Of a stretch of 54,413 nt of DNA, positions 38,884 through 50,378 are shown piece by piece (position 1 is the first letter of the stretch; every line of letters begins with the position of its first letter). Position numbers and translations under genes: made by a program. Source of the DNA: Alphaproteobacteria bacterium (lineage in GTDB: Bacteria; Pseudomonadota; Alphaproteobacteria; Micavibrionales; Micavibrionaceae); NCBI GenBank assembly GCA_021208265.1, contig JAJOJU010000006.1:1-54413 (forward strand), read 5' to 3'. Under the pieces are notes generated by a model. That model worked only from the letters and a program-made list of their open reading frames with translations, did no database searches and was not told where the DNA came from.

Positions 38884-39420
38884 TTATTCCTTACCGGAAA
38901 AACGGTCCTGGAAAGATTTGATAGCCCCCATGAATTCCTGCAATTTTGGCAGCACAGAATTTTCAAAGGTGCGTTTCTGCGTGGCGGGCAGGCTGGCAAA
39001 TACATTGTCGTATATGATCTTGGACGTATCGACCAGATCGTCCAGATTACCCTTTTTGGCCAACATCGCATTATTGGCGGTGACAATCCTCTGGGTCAGC
39101 ATCACAACAATAGCCCGGATGGTGGGGTCACTGCGGTCCAGCTTTTGCTTGAAGGTCTGGCGGGTGATAACGATCAGGTTACAATCTTCCAGTGCCTCCA
39201 CCGATGCCGTGCGCGGGTCATCAAAAATCAGGGCCATTTCACCGAAAATCTGGCCCATATCCAGCTTGGCAAGCTCGATCCGCTTCTCATCAACATCCGC
39301 ATAAACACTGACGCTGCCGGATTGAATAAGATAAGCGCTGTTACCCTGGTCCCCCTGACGCATAACAAGCGTGCCCTTGGGGACAAAACGGCGTTCGAGG
39401 ATAATGGAATCTTTGGACAT
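38884..39420 (-). CDS. Cyclic-nucleotide-binding domain protein
   Basis: 178 aa. Residues 10-120 are a cNMP-binding domain: FVPKGTLVMRQGDQGNSAYL, SGSVSVYADV, and the phosphate-binding cassette FGEMALIFDDPRTASVEAL, in which the conserved Glu and Arg are present, so cAMP or cGMP binding is plausible. The remaining 60 residues are helical (LASLPATQKRTFENSVLP) with no HTH, so it is not a CRP-type regulator; it probably acts by protein contacts. It is downstream of phaB with 59 bp between, on the same strand. Confidence 0.88.
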   Translation of the reverse strand: MSKDSIILERRFVPKGTLVMRQGDQGNSAYLIQSGSVSVYADVDEKRIELAKLDMGQIFGEMALIFDDPRTASVEALEDCNLIVITRQTFKQKLDRSDPTIRAIVVMLTQRIVTANNAMLAKKGNLDDLVDTSKIIYDNVFASLPATQKRTFENSVLPKLQEFMGAIKSFQDRFSGKE

Positions 39421-39479
39421 AGGCTGGTTATCTGTTTTCGATTATTCGATATAAAACAATATCACCGAAAACTAATAAC

Positions 39480-40202
39480 TTAAACCATGTATTGTCCGCC
39501 ATTCGCGGAAATCGTGGCACCCGTGATGAAAGCTGCTTTTTCAGATGCCAGAAACGACACGATCGCCGCGATTTCATCCGGCTGGCCCATGCGTGCCATG
39601 GGGATACCGCGAATAATGCTTTCCAGCACTTCGGGGCGCATCTGGCCAGTCATATCCGTTTCGATATAGCCGGGGCAAATGGCGTTCACGGTGATGCCCT
39701 TGGCGGCGCTTTCCAGCGCCAGAGCTTTCGTAAAGCCCAGCATTCCCGCTTTAGCAGCAGAATAGTTGGTCTGGCCGAACTGGCCCTTCTGCCCGTTGAT
39801 GGAGCTGATATTGATGATCCGCCCGAAATTACGCTCGCGCATGCCGCCCACAACGGCGCGGCACAAATAGAAGCATGAGGTGAGGTTGGTTTCGATCACA
39901 TCGTGCCAGTTCTGCGGGTCCATCTTGTGGAGCGCGCCGTCGCGCGTGATCCCGGCATTGTTCACCAGAACCGTGACGGGGCCGAGATCAGCTTCCACCT
40001 GTGCCACAGCTTTTTCCACAGCCGCGAAGTCTGAAACGTCAACCTTGTAAGCCTTCTGGCCCGTTTCATCGCGGAATTTCTGCGCGGCTTCTTCATTGCC
40101 CGCATAAAAAGCCGCCACCTTCAAACCATCGGCAATCAACGCCTTGGAAATATCATGACCAATACCGCGGGTTCCGCCCGTTACAATTGCTACGCCGTAC
40201 AT
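39480..40202 (-). CDS. phaB: Acetoacetyl-CoA reductase
   Basis: Short-chain dehydrogenase that makes (R)-3-hydroxybutyryl-CoA with NADPH, second step of polyhydroxybutyrate synthesis. 240 aa, intact. VTGGTRGIGHDISKAL is the cofactor-binding motif and LVNNAGITRDGALHKM the NNAG motif. The active site is ISSINGQKGQFGQTNYSAAK (Ser, Tyr, Lys), followed by ICPGYIETDMT and TGATISANGGQYM. The INGQKGQFGQ loop is typical of PhaB rather than FabG. AAGGAG lies 10 nt before the ATG, 15 bp after the phaA stop. Confidence 0.94.
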   Translation of the reverse strand: MYGVAIVTGGTRGIGHDISKALIADGLKVAAFYAGNEEAAQKFRDETGQKAYKVDVSDFAAVEKAVAQVEADLGPVTVLVNNAGITRDGALHKMDPQNWHDVIETNLTSCFYLCRAVVGGMRERNFGRIINISSINGQKGQFGQTNYSAAKAGMLGFTKALALESAAKGITVNAICPGYIETDMTGQMRPEVLESIIRGIPMARMGQPDEIAAIVSFLASEKAAFITGATISANGGQYMV

Positions 40203-40217
40203 ATTTTCGTTTTCTCC

Positions 40218-41437
<1,220 letters not shown>

Positions 41438-41506
41438 GAGGGGCCTCCATAGCTAGGGATTGTGCGGGGTCAAGATAACAAGAAGGCCCATAAGCGCAAG
41501 AGGGGT

Positions 41507-42615
41507 TTAGTGCTGCGCTGCAACATTATCCTGCAAAAATCCATGGATTTTTGCCCAGACCCCGTCTACCGCTTGCGCCCGGCGATAACGCTGATATGCC
41601 CGCAAGCGGGGTCAACGCTGGCAGCGTTGGGTAACAGCTGCGCCAGCACCATGGCGGAATCGTAATCGACCAGCTTGTCCTGAGACGATGCCACAACCAG
41701 CGCCTTATGTGGCAATTTCGTGGGGTCAATGACCATATCACCCACCTGCCATTTACCCTTGCCGGGGTGGTTTTTCAGGAACCAACCGTTGATTGTTTCC
41801 CATGCCACGCCCGCCGGGATGTCGGGGCCGGAATTGATCCAGTCCTCCACCGCCACGAACAGACGAGCTTCCGCAGAATCCTGATCCATCCGGGCGAATT
41901 TGGCGAATTTCTTTTGCGCCAGATCAGGGTCGAGTGAAGCAAACAAACCCTGCACCCAGTCAGACGGCAGAAAGCCCTTTTCCTTCACGCGCGGCATGGT
42001 TTGCGGTGCCCAGAATTTCACGCGGCGGGTCAGTTGCTGCTCCCCGGCATCAAAATCCCACGGGGACGCCAAAAACACCAGCCTGTCAAACGCATCCGGC
42101 GCGATCTGCGCCGCCGCCGTCAGCATGGTACCGCCCATGCAATAACCCAGCGCATTCACTGGCTTTCCCGTTATTTCCTGCAAGCCTTGTGCCGCCGGCA
42201 CAAGGCGCTCCGCTATGATCATGCCCAGACTGTCCTGCGTTTTATCATCGCACAGACTACCCCAGTCTATTATGTACACATCCGCCCCCTGCCCCAGAAA
42301 ACAGGCCAGTGAACGTTCCCCGCATAAGTCCAGAATGGATGCATCATTAATAAGTGAGGGGATTAACAGTAGCGGCGCCGCCTTTGCATTGGATGAAACA
42401 ATGCGCTGCAAAGTCACACTACCCTGCTGCCACACAATCTCACGCGCGCTGCGCTCCGCCGTATAGGGGTGTTTCTGATATTCCTGAATGCCCTGTACCA
42501 TGGGCAGCATGTCTTCGGGCGCAATTTCCCCGCGCGCGGCTTCGGCGCCTGCCATGGTAATATGCAGCGAAAGCGGTCTCGGGCCTCTACGGATCATGGC
42601 GGCAGCATAAAACAT
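41507..42615 (-). CDS. phaC: Short PHA synthase-like alpha/beta hydrolase (frame broken near the end)
   Basis: About 370 aa. Triad: Cys159 in the lipase-like box LGYCMGGTM, Asp in ASSQDKLVDYDSA, and His in PACGHISVIAG. PLLLIPSLINDASILDLCGE, the VYIIDWGS strand and the SPWDFDAGEQQ segment are PHA-synthase features. It is shorter than class I PhaC and lacks the long N-terminal region, so it may be a class III/IV-like form or a relative with a different job. The frame ends prematurely at 41566; adding one base near 41571-41573 gives GRKAVDGVWAKIHGFLQDN and a stop at 41507. Divergent from phaR. Confidence 0.8.
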
Positions 42616-42756
42616 CCGTCATTTTTTATCCAGTTTCATATTCATTCTTTTCATGGGGCTTTTCACGAGAGATTTTTTGTGCATATATGTGCAAAGTATT
42701 CCCGAAACATTCTACTTGAGTATTTTCTGACCACTGAAGACGCATGAGGATAGACC

Positions 42757-43333
42757 ATGTCGAGAGTAAGACGCGGCCGTGATGAGCCGACCATTATCAA
42801 GAAATACGCTAACCGCCGTTTATATGACACAGGCCGCAGTAGCTATGTCACGCTGGATGATCTTTGCGAAATGGTCAAAGAGGGCCATGATTTCGTGGTG
42901 CAAGACGCCAAAACGGCGGAAGATATTACACAATCCGTTCTGACACAGATTATCGTGGAACAGGAATCGCGCGGTCAGAACCTGCTGCCGACCAGCTTCC
43001 TGCGCAAACTTATCGGTTTTTATGGCGGCAACGTGCAGAGCCTTGTGCCCAATTATCTGGAGCACACCATGGACATCTTCACAAAAAATCAGGAAGCCCT
43101 GCAGGACCAGATCAATAAATCCCTGAAAGGCATGAACATGTTCCCCGGCGGTACATCGCTGGAGGAAATGAACCGCAAGAACATGGAAATGTTCGAACGC
43201 ACCATGAAAATGTTTACGCCGTTTGGTGCCGCCTATCCCGGCAGTGTCGATAGTGGCAAAGCCCAAAAGGCACAAGAATTAAAAGACAAAATCGCCGAGC
43301 TGGAAGCCGAGCTTAAAAAAGATGTCTTCGTAA
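42757..43333 (+). CDS. phaR: PHA synthesis regulator PhaR (frame broken at the end)
   Basis: DNA- and PHA-binding repressor of PHA genes (phasin and its own gene in known cases). KKYANRRLYDTGRSSYVTLD (residues 17-36) is the PhaR N-terminal domain signature. Further on, DITQSVLTQIIVEQESRGQ and LIGFYGGNVQSLVPNYLEHT match the rest. The apparent frame runs to 43455, straight through a strong terminator. A six-A run at 43315-43320 with one base too many explains this; with five, the protein ends ELEAELKKMSS at 43333, about 192 aa and normal length. GAGGAT lies 6 nt before ATG 42757. Confidence 0.92.
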
Positions 43334-43362
43334 TTTCTCTCATGAAATATGATAGAGACACT

Positions 43363-43390
43363 AAAAGAGAGCCAAACGGCTCTCTTTTTT
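43363..43390. terminator. Intrinsic terminator after phaR, bidirectional
   Basis: AAAAGAGAGCC / GGCTCTCTTTTTT around an AAAC loop, with A and T runs on the two sides. It lies 30 bp past the proposed phaR stop at 43333 and 22 bp from the end of the convergent gene at 43413. It is strong evidence that phaR ends before it. Confidence 0.9.
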
Positions 43391-43412
43391 ATGCAATATC
43401 TAAATACTTTAA

Positions 43413-43912
43413 TTATTTAAAGATAAAAACCTGGGGTTCTGCAATCACACCATAGCTCGGTGTTTGGGCAGAAACTCTGTAACCATGAAACACAATGGAT
43501 GCGCCACCCAAAATGGCCTTCGGCTGAGCGCCATGTTCTTCCGTGCAAGCAATAACTTCATTAGCAACCGATGAATTATCTAAACTAGCATATGGCTCAG
43601 AACCCTCCAATGTGGCTGTTTTCTGCCAACCTGTCATGATCTGAGGAAATGCTTTAGCAATAACACATTTATCGACATCTGCCGCCTGAACCTGACGGCT
43701 GGAATCTTTGTAGAATGATACAACGGTGCCGCCCTGATCAGGCATCATTCCTCTCAGGTCCACCACACCAGTTTGGCATCCACTACAAAATCGTGTGCAG
43801 CACTAACATTTGGCACAACAGTAGAAAAATCGGGAGCCTGTTGGTCAGCAGCGATGGCGTTACCAGCAAAAAGCCCTGCAAGGGGAAGGGCTACCAAAAT
43901 ACGTTTATTCAT
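43413..43912 (-). CDS. Exported protein of unknown function (frame broken by one base)
   Basis: About 166 aa. The N-terminus MNKRILVALPLAGLFAGNAI is a Sec signal peptide with an AIAA cleavage site. A superb AGGAGG lies 7 nt before ATG 43912, and TTGACA sits at 43968-43973 on the minus strand, about 17 bp from a weak -10. The frame is broken near 43758-43766, where one base is missing; restored, the protein runs AAHDFVVDAKLVW(V)DLRGMMPD. Then come GGTVVSFYKDSSRQ, VDKCVIAKAFPQIM, NEVIACTEEHG and GGASIVFHGYRVSA. Two Cys. No family recognised. Periplasmic by prediction. Confidence 0.65.
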
Positions 43913-43988
43913 AAAAAATCCTCCTGAATAAATAGTCAGAAGGATCGGTAGCACACCACAAAAATTATGTCAAATACTTTATGGCAAG

Positions 43989-46900
43989 TCATGATCTTTT
44001 CAGGCTTTCCACCAATCGATCGCGGTAATCCATCGCGGATTCCATACCTTCCGTCGGGCTTTCATGCGCCACCACAGTGAATGTGCCGCCTTGGCTGACG
44101 AACAACAGTGACGCCGAAGAATCTACACCGCCGCCTACGCAGGCGATCTCATATGTATCAATGCGCGTACCACCGGAATCTTGTGTCGATGATGGCGAAA
44201 TCGCGAAATCACCAGCACAGCGCTCTTCCGTCTGGGTCAGGTAAGCCTGCACCATGTCATCAAACTGACCTTCGGACTTGATCGGTTTTTGCTGAGCCGA
44301 ACCAAACAAGCCGCCTTGACTGCGCCATTGATAAGCCGAGAAATTAGGACCAGACATGTCAGCCAGCATCTTCACACTGCCTTCCACCGGAATACGCGCT
44401 GCGCTTAGAATATTTTCAATCGCATGGCGGGCCTGATAGGAAGCACTTTCCGGTTACAGCAGATGCCTTAGGAGATTCAGCCGGAATGGGTGTATCTACG
44501 CCCACACCTTTGCTCACCGTAATATCCGGCACGATTTCCGTTGTGGGCGTGCCTTCATCATTGTCGCTGATACGCGCCAGAACGTTATCCCCCGTCACCA
44601 TATCATCAGACGGCGCTGCCAGATCTTCGCTTTCGATGGGCTCAAGCGCACCCGGCGCAACCGAACCGTTTTCATGCCCCCCTGCCGCCGCCATATCAAC
44701 CACGGCGGATGGTTCATCTACACCAACCTCGCGCGCTAATGCCATTTCCTGACGTTGCGCTTCGGTCAAGCCTGCCTCGCGCATTTCCTGCTCATGAATT
44801 TCCAGCAGATGCTCGGGAGTGATATTCTCATCCCCCGCGGCGGTTTCGATGGACGCCAAAGCTTCCGGATCGACAGTCTCCTCTTGTACACTTTCCTGAG
44901 GCACAGGCGCTTCAACAGGTTTCGCAGATGCGACCACTGTGCCCTTATGCGCCGGTTTGAAATGCGGAATGGGGGCTTTGATTGATGGTAATACGGGCAC
45001 CTCAGCAGGCACCGCCTCAACAGAGGCCAGTTCCACGGCCTCCTCTTCGTCAGCAGACATCTCTTCCGCTATATCATCCACGCGGCGTAAAGGCTCACCG
45101 ATATCGAGCTCTCCGCCCGCCATGTATTGAACCCCGGATGAACTCTCGGTTTTATCGGCCTCCGTAATATCCAGAACGGAAGCCATTTCAGAATCTTCGG
45201 AAACAGGCGCTTCAGAAACATCCTGAAGAACCGATTCAGCTTCCGTTGCATCCTGCCCCGGAACGTCATTTAATGCTTGCTCCAAAGCCGCACTGATTTC
45301 TTCGCCGGCATTTTGCTTCAAGGACATCAGAGCAATCTGAGCCGTGCCCAATTCATCCTTCAGCGCTTTGTTTTCTTCACCCAGCATTTCGATTTGATCT
45401 TGCAGAGCCAGCACTTCAGCGCTGCTGCCTTCTTCCATCTTCTGGCTTAGCTCAGCCACTTTTTGCTGCTGTGCTTCCAGAGCGCTCTGCTGCTCTGCGG
45501 TCAGGTTGTCCGCTGCTTCCAGAAGGGATGCCAGTTCCGCATTGGCATCTTTCAAGGCATCAATATCAGATTGCGCCGCCTGCAGGCTTTCGAGTTCAGC
45601 GCGCATACCTTCATTTTCAAGTGTCAGCGCCTCTACTTTCTCTTCATAAGAGGCCAGATTAAGCGCCATCTCGAATCTTCCGCCCGCTCATCAATCGACA
45701 TGCGGCGCAATTCCACATTTTCCTGCTCTAAACTATCCAGCGTGCCTTGCAGCAGGGCAATCTGCTCTTCCCGCTCATGGGCAACCGTTTCCAGTTCCGC
45801 CAGCTTGGCAGCTTGCGCCTGAATGTCCGCCATGGTCAGGGAAAGCTCATCCTTCTCCGCCTTGATACCCTCCATCTCGTTTTTCAGGGCCATAATACTG
45901 TCCTGACTGCTTAAGTATCCGGCAAGGCGTTCCTGAAGGACTTCGTTTTCCACCTTCATGGATTCAAGCTTGTCTTCATATTCGGCGCGCGCCAGCTCCG
46001 CCTGACGGGAAATTTCAAGATTGAGAAGGTCATTTTCGGTTTTCAGCGCAGCAATTTCGCCTTCCAGTTCAGGGTCCGTTGTGGCACGGATTTCCTTCAA
46101 CTCCATATTTTCAGACTGCACAGCCGCAATTTCAGCCTTCAGCTGTTCGACCATTTCTGAATAATCCGGTCCTTCCGGCTGCGCTTTAAGGGCGATATTT
46201 TCCGCCTGCACATCCATAATCTGGCGGTTCAGAAGCTGATTTTCCGTCTTGAGCGCAGAAATCTGTCCTTCCAATGCCGGGTCTGGTTTGGATTTCTGTT
46301 CTTTCAATACAAAAATCTCTGAACGGGCCTGGGAAATTTCCTTGCTCAGCATATCATTTTCCGCCTTCAGAGCCGCGATCTCACCTTCCATCGCGGGGTC
46401 GGGGCGGGATTTCTCTTCCTTCAGAACAAAAATCTCGGATTCCGCTTTTTTGATTTCCTTGTTGAGAACTTCGTTCTCAACCTGCAGCTCCGCCAACTGC
46501 TGCTGAAGCGCATAATCAGGCTTTGCATTTTCCGCGCGCAAAGACTCGTTTTCCGCCTGCATGGCGGCGATCTCCTGCTTCAAATCGTCAACCATGGCGG
46601 CATAATCCGGCCCTGGGGAAACCTTGGAGTCAGCCAACTGTTTTTCCAGCTCTTCCACCTGCATTTCATAGCGGGCCAACTGACGGGAATAATCACCATT
46701 TTGCCCCAGCAAAGTATCAAGACGGCGGGTCAAAACCCGGTTCTGATTCTCAAGAATGGACAGCTTGCGTTCAGCCTCTCGGGCGCTGGCAGAGGAAGCT
46801 GAAGGCGCAAAAGCATCGGGCTCGTCATCGCCCGCCGCCGTTTGGATTGTGGCAAGGGACGCAATCAGGCGGTTATTTTCCGCGCGCAAATCGGCAATCG

Positions 46901-48017
46901 TTTTGGCGTCTTTATCCGAAATTTCTGGGCTTGAATTAGCCAGCGCCAGATCCGTCTCCATGCTATCAAGCTGACGGGTCAGCGCCTTGTTCTCGCTTTC
47001 CAGCTTTTTCAGGCGCTGGTTCAAATGCGCCACTTCCTCTTCCGGAATCCCGGCAGGTGCCGCAGCGTGGGAGGCATCCTCCAGCTGCGCTTTCAAGCGG
47101 CGGTTTTCTTCAGCCATACTGACAATCAGAGATTGATCCACCTTTGCCACATTGCCGGATGAGGCAACCTCAGGCGCTTTGAATACGGGCGCCGGAGCGG
47201 GTTTTGCTGCCGCCATGACAGGTGCCGGCGCCTTGGCAACCGGAGCCGGTACGGGGGCCACTTCAATCACATCATTCAGCGGCTTCAGCGCCACGCGCTC
47301 CAAGGGCAATTCCGGTGTCATGGGTGATTTCAGAGGATCAACCGCCGCCGGCGTTCTTTGCAACCTGCGATTTTCGCTTTCAAGCGCCGCCAAACGCTGG
47401 CTCAATTCTGCCAGCTTGGGGTCAGGCGTTGCCGGGGGCGGAACCGATGCCACCACCGCCGGGGCAGAAGCAGGTGCCGCTGTCGGTGCGGATGCGGCCG
47501 CCACTTCCGGCGCGCCGATCTGGCTCAAACAGGTTGTCAGATTTTCCTTACCCGTATCGATATCGGACAAATTAAAGTTATAGCCCTTTTCGCCGATTTC
47601 CGTACGCAAGAATCCTGTTTTCAAAAGTGCGCGGTAAAAGCTTTCATCCTTACCCAGCTTCAAAACGAAGGCTTTTTCGGATGTCGGTTTAACCGTCATC
47701 GAACGCTGCTCACCCGCACCGGGGTCAAGAGAAATGCGGAATACATTACCCTTTTCAAAGCTGGCGGTGTCAAAATCAAGCGCGATAGAGGTTTCATCGC
47801 GCATGTTACGGGCCAGCGTCAGAATAACATTACCGTTAAAACGGCGCGCCACAGCGCAGTAGGAAGAATTTCCCTTGTTCGGCACACTGGTGGATGACCA
47901 GCCGCTGACCGGGTCCATAGACTCGCCCTTCTGCGCCAAAGCATGCCCGCCCAACGCACTGGTCGACAAAAGAACCATGGCCAGGCCGCTCAACAGGAAA
48001 TGTCTACGCTGAGGCAT
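43989..48017 (-). CDS. Giant exported coiled-coil protein (about 1340 aa; frame broken twice)
   Basis: Three open frames join into one. ATG 48017 has GGAG 8 nt upstream. Residues 1-29 are a signal sequence with an RRHFLLSGLAM start. Residues 35-170 form a beta-rich domain with SSYCAVARRFNGN and ENLTTCL, shared with the next upstream gene. Then come Ala/Pro linkers and a very long heptad coiled coil (about 300-900), with periodic ENxxLxxEI units. A Glu/Pro-rich unstructured part follows, then a C-terminal globular domain (YQARHAIENILSAARIPVEG, CAGDFAISPSS, YEIACVGGG). Breaks are near 45664-45672 and 44447-44453; both are one-base changes. No named family. A periplasmic structural or scaffolding protein is inferred. 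Confidence 0.6.
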
Positions 48018-48190
48018 TCGAAATACTCCACTGTTAAAAACTTATGTGAATTGATTACACAAAATCACAAAGCAATGCAAAAAGAATCGACAGAAAATAA
48101 CCCTTATACCCCAGACTATTAAACCCCGCGCCGGAGTGAAAGCATGCCGGGGCTTTTGCAGAAAAGAGGCTGTGGATAAGAAAGCGGTCG

Positions 48191-50303
48191 CTATCCGGCC
48201 TGGGAACGGATCACAAGCACCCGTTTGTTCTGGGCCGGGTCAACATAAAGCTGCCCCACGGGGCGGCGCACAGCCGGGCTGAAGAAATCAGGCTCATACT
48301 GTTTCAAAAGCTGTTCAACAGCGCTTTCATAAGACGAATTCAGGCTTATGGTTTCCTTGATCCGGTACTGCTCATCGGCATTCCAGATCAGTTCAACCCC
48401 GCTATCCAATGACCACAAGGCTAAAACTTCACGCAGGCTAGATCCCTTCAGCGCACGCCATTGCGGGGGCGGAGAAGATTTCAGTTGCGCCTGTGCGGGA
48501 GGTTGTTGCGATGCTTGCGATTGCACCTGCATTTGCGGCGGCGGTGCTACAGTAACGGGCGGTGCTGGCGGCACATAAACAGGGGCTGCCATCTGGGGTG
48601 GATCGTAAGCAGGTGCAGGTGGTGGTGCCTGGACCACGATCTCAGCATGAGATTGCACTTGCGGCTGAACTTGTGTCGTTGCGGGGGCAGGTGATGTCTG
48701 CGGTTCAAATAGTTCATCAAAACCGCCGGTTGGCGCAGCGTTTGGCGCAGACACCGATACGGGCGGTTGTTGCTCCTCACTGATCGAAGCCAGCACACGG
48801 CCGCGCGGCGGCATAGGCGGCAATGTTTCCTGACCCGGCGTCATAGGCGGCGGTTCATAAGCAGGCGGCGGCAAGGATGCCACGGGTTGATGACTTTCCA
48901 CCGGTGTCGGGATAACGGGGCGTGGGCGCATCACGGCTACTTCCGGTTCAGGCGCAGATGGCGGAACATAAGCAGGTGCAGGTGGTGGTGGCGGTTGACG
49001 CAAAGACTGTGGCATTTCATTGGGAATATCTTCCATTACTACACCAGAATCCGCTTTCGGCGGGGCGACCAGTATTTCCAGCGTTTCGCTGTCTATCCCC
49101 TCGCGCGCGGCAATCGCCTGTTTTGCATCGGCATTTTCATTACCCTGGAATACGTAATCATGTATCAACTCCCCCCAGCCGGGGCCGCTGCAGGTACGCA
49201 TGCGTTCACCAAATCGGTTAATGCCACTCAGTGAAAACGGGTATCGCTGCCCCTCAATCCCCACATAAAGCAGTTTGCCGTTATGAAGGAATGACGCCAG
49301 AGCGTTATCACCCTTCACATTCAAAATCAGTGTTGATGTATTAACAACCGCGCCCTTGACCTGAGACGCATAGCCGCCCGGCATGCCGAGAGCCACATCA
49401 AAGCTCTGTCCGGCGTTGAAGGAACGCCCTGGAAAATCGATCTTGATGGCCGCCAGGCTACCATCGGTACCATAAAACTCAAGCCGCCCGTTATCGCGGT
49501 AGTTGTTGGAAATCGCGCAATAGGTGATAGAACGACCATCGCCCACATCGATCTCGCCCGATGCCGTATTCCAGCTGCCCAGCGGAGAAAGAATCTGCAT
49601 CGTATCTGCTGCTTCAGGCGCTGACGGCGTTGATGGTGCTTCCGTTTTTACGGCGGCCTTTACAGGTGCTTTTGCCGGAGCCGGCGGTTTTTTGGTGCTC
49701 ACCGGGGGAACTGCCATGGGGACTTCGGGTAATTCCGGCGCAGCAGCTTCCACGGCAGGGCGCGCCTCAGGCTCTGGTGCCGTTCCGGCGCAGCCATAAC
49801 GGGATCAGCTCAGACGCGCCTCAGGCATCGGCTCCGGCTCTGCCATAACCGGCATATCTTCAGGAACGGGCTGCGCTTTAAGCTCAGCAGGTAGTGGAAC
49901 ACCGGGCGGCATATCATCCGGCGCAGCCTCTTCAGTGACCTCTTCCATCACTGCCGGATCAGCCATGGGATCGTCCATCACCGGCTCAGGCAGTGATTCT
50001 TCAGGTGGCAGGGGCTCAACAATGGTCATCGGGTCAGCATCCATCGGAGCCGGAGCCGGTTCCGCAACAGGAGACGGCTGTACCGGAACAGGCGCTACCG
50101 GCACGGCAGGCGTAATATTCTGCGGGGGTGCCACGGGCGCGGGAGCCACAGGCACGGGATCAGTAAAATCGAATGTATCCCCTGCACCGCAGCCGGAGAT
50201 TCGCTAGCATCATCTGTGCCCATACACGGATAGACGGTGTCAGCATAGTCGCCGCCAGCAGCGCCGTTAAAAATAAACGGGTTTTGGAAGATTGTCCCCA
50301 CAT
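48191..50303 (-). CDS. Large exported protein with TcpQ-like C-terminal domain (frame broken)
   Basis: About 700 aa when restored. ATG 50303 gives a signal peptide (LFLTALLAATMLTPSIRVWAQ in part). One missing base near 50214 and one in the C run at 50179-50182 lead into a long Pro/Ala/Glu-rich stretch. A TGA at 49805-49807 lies in the same frame as both flanks; two compensating indels between 49770 and 49807 would give DPVMAAPE in its place, so I treat it as one gene, less surely. Next is the shared domain (TYCAISNNYRDNGRLEF ... FGERMRTC), Pro-rich repeats, and a C-terminal TcpQ/PilL-like domain: SSLREVLALWSLDSGVELIW, then a VEQLLKQYEP helix and a beta ending. TcpQ domains are linked to type IVb pili and secretins. 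Confidence 0.6.
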
Positions 50304-50378
50304 GGACACAAGGTTACGGGGCGTTTCGGGTGGGTGCAAGCCCCTTTTCGGCGTTGTTCACAGCCCCGTGTCAGCTGC

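Noticed and set aside
42757-43455. A phaR reading frame extending to 43455
   Set aside because: It crosses a strong terminator and adds residues foreign to PhaR; a one-base error at 43315-43320 explains it.
48340-49010. Short direct repeats suggestive of a CRISPR or tandem array
   Set aside because: They are codon-level repeats of a Pro-rich protein linker; spacing is irregular and there are no spacers.
49770-49807. A gene boundary at the in-frame TGA at 49805
   Set aside because: Not excluded, but no ATG or ribosome site follows, the flanks are in the same frame, and an alternate short frame between two indels restores a sensible Pro/Ala-rich sequence.
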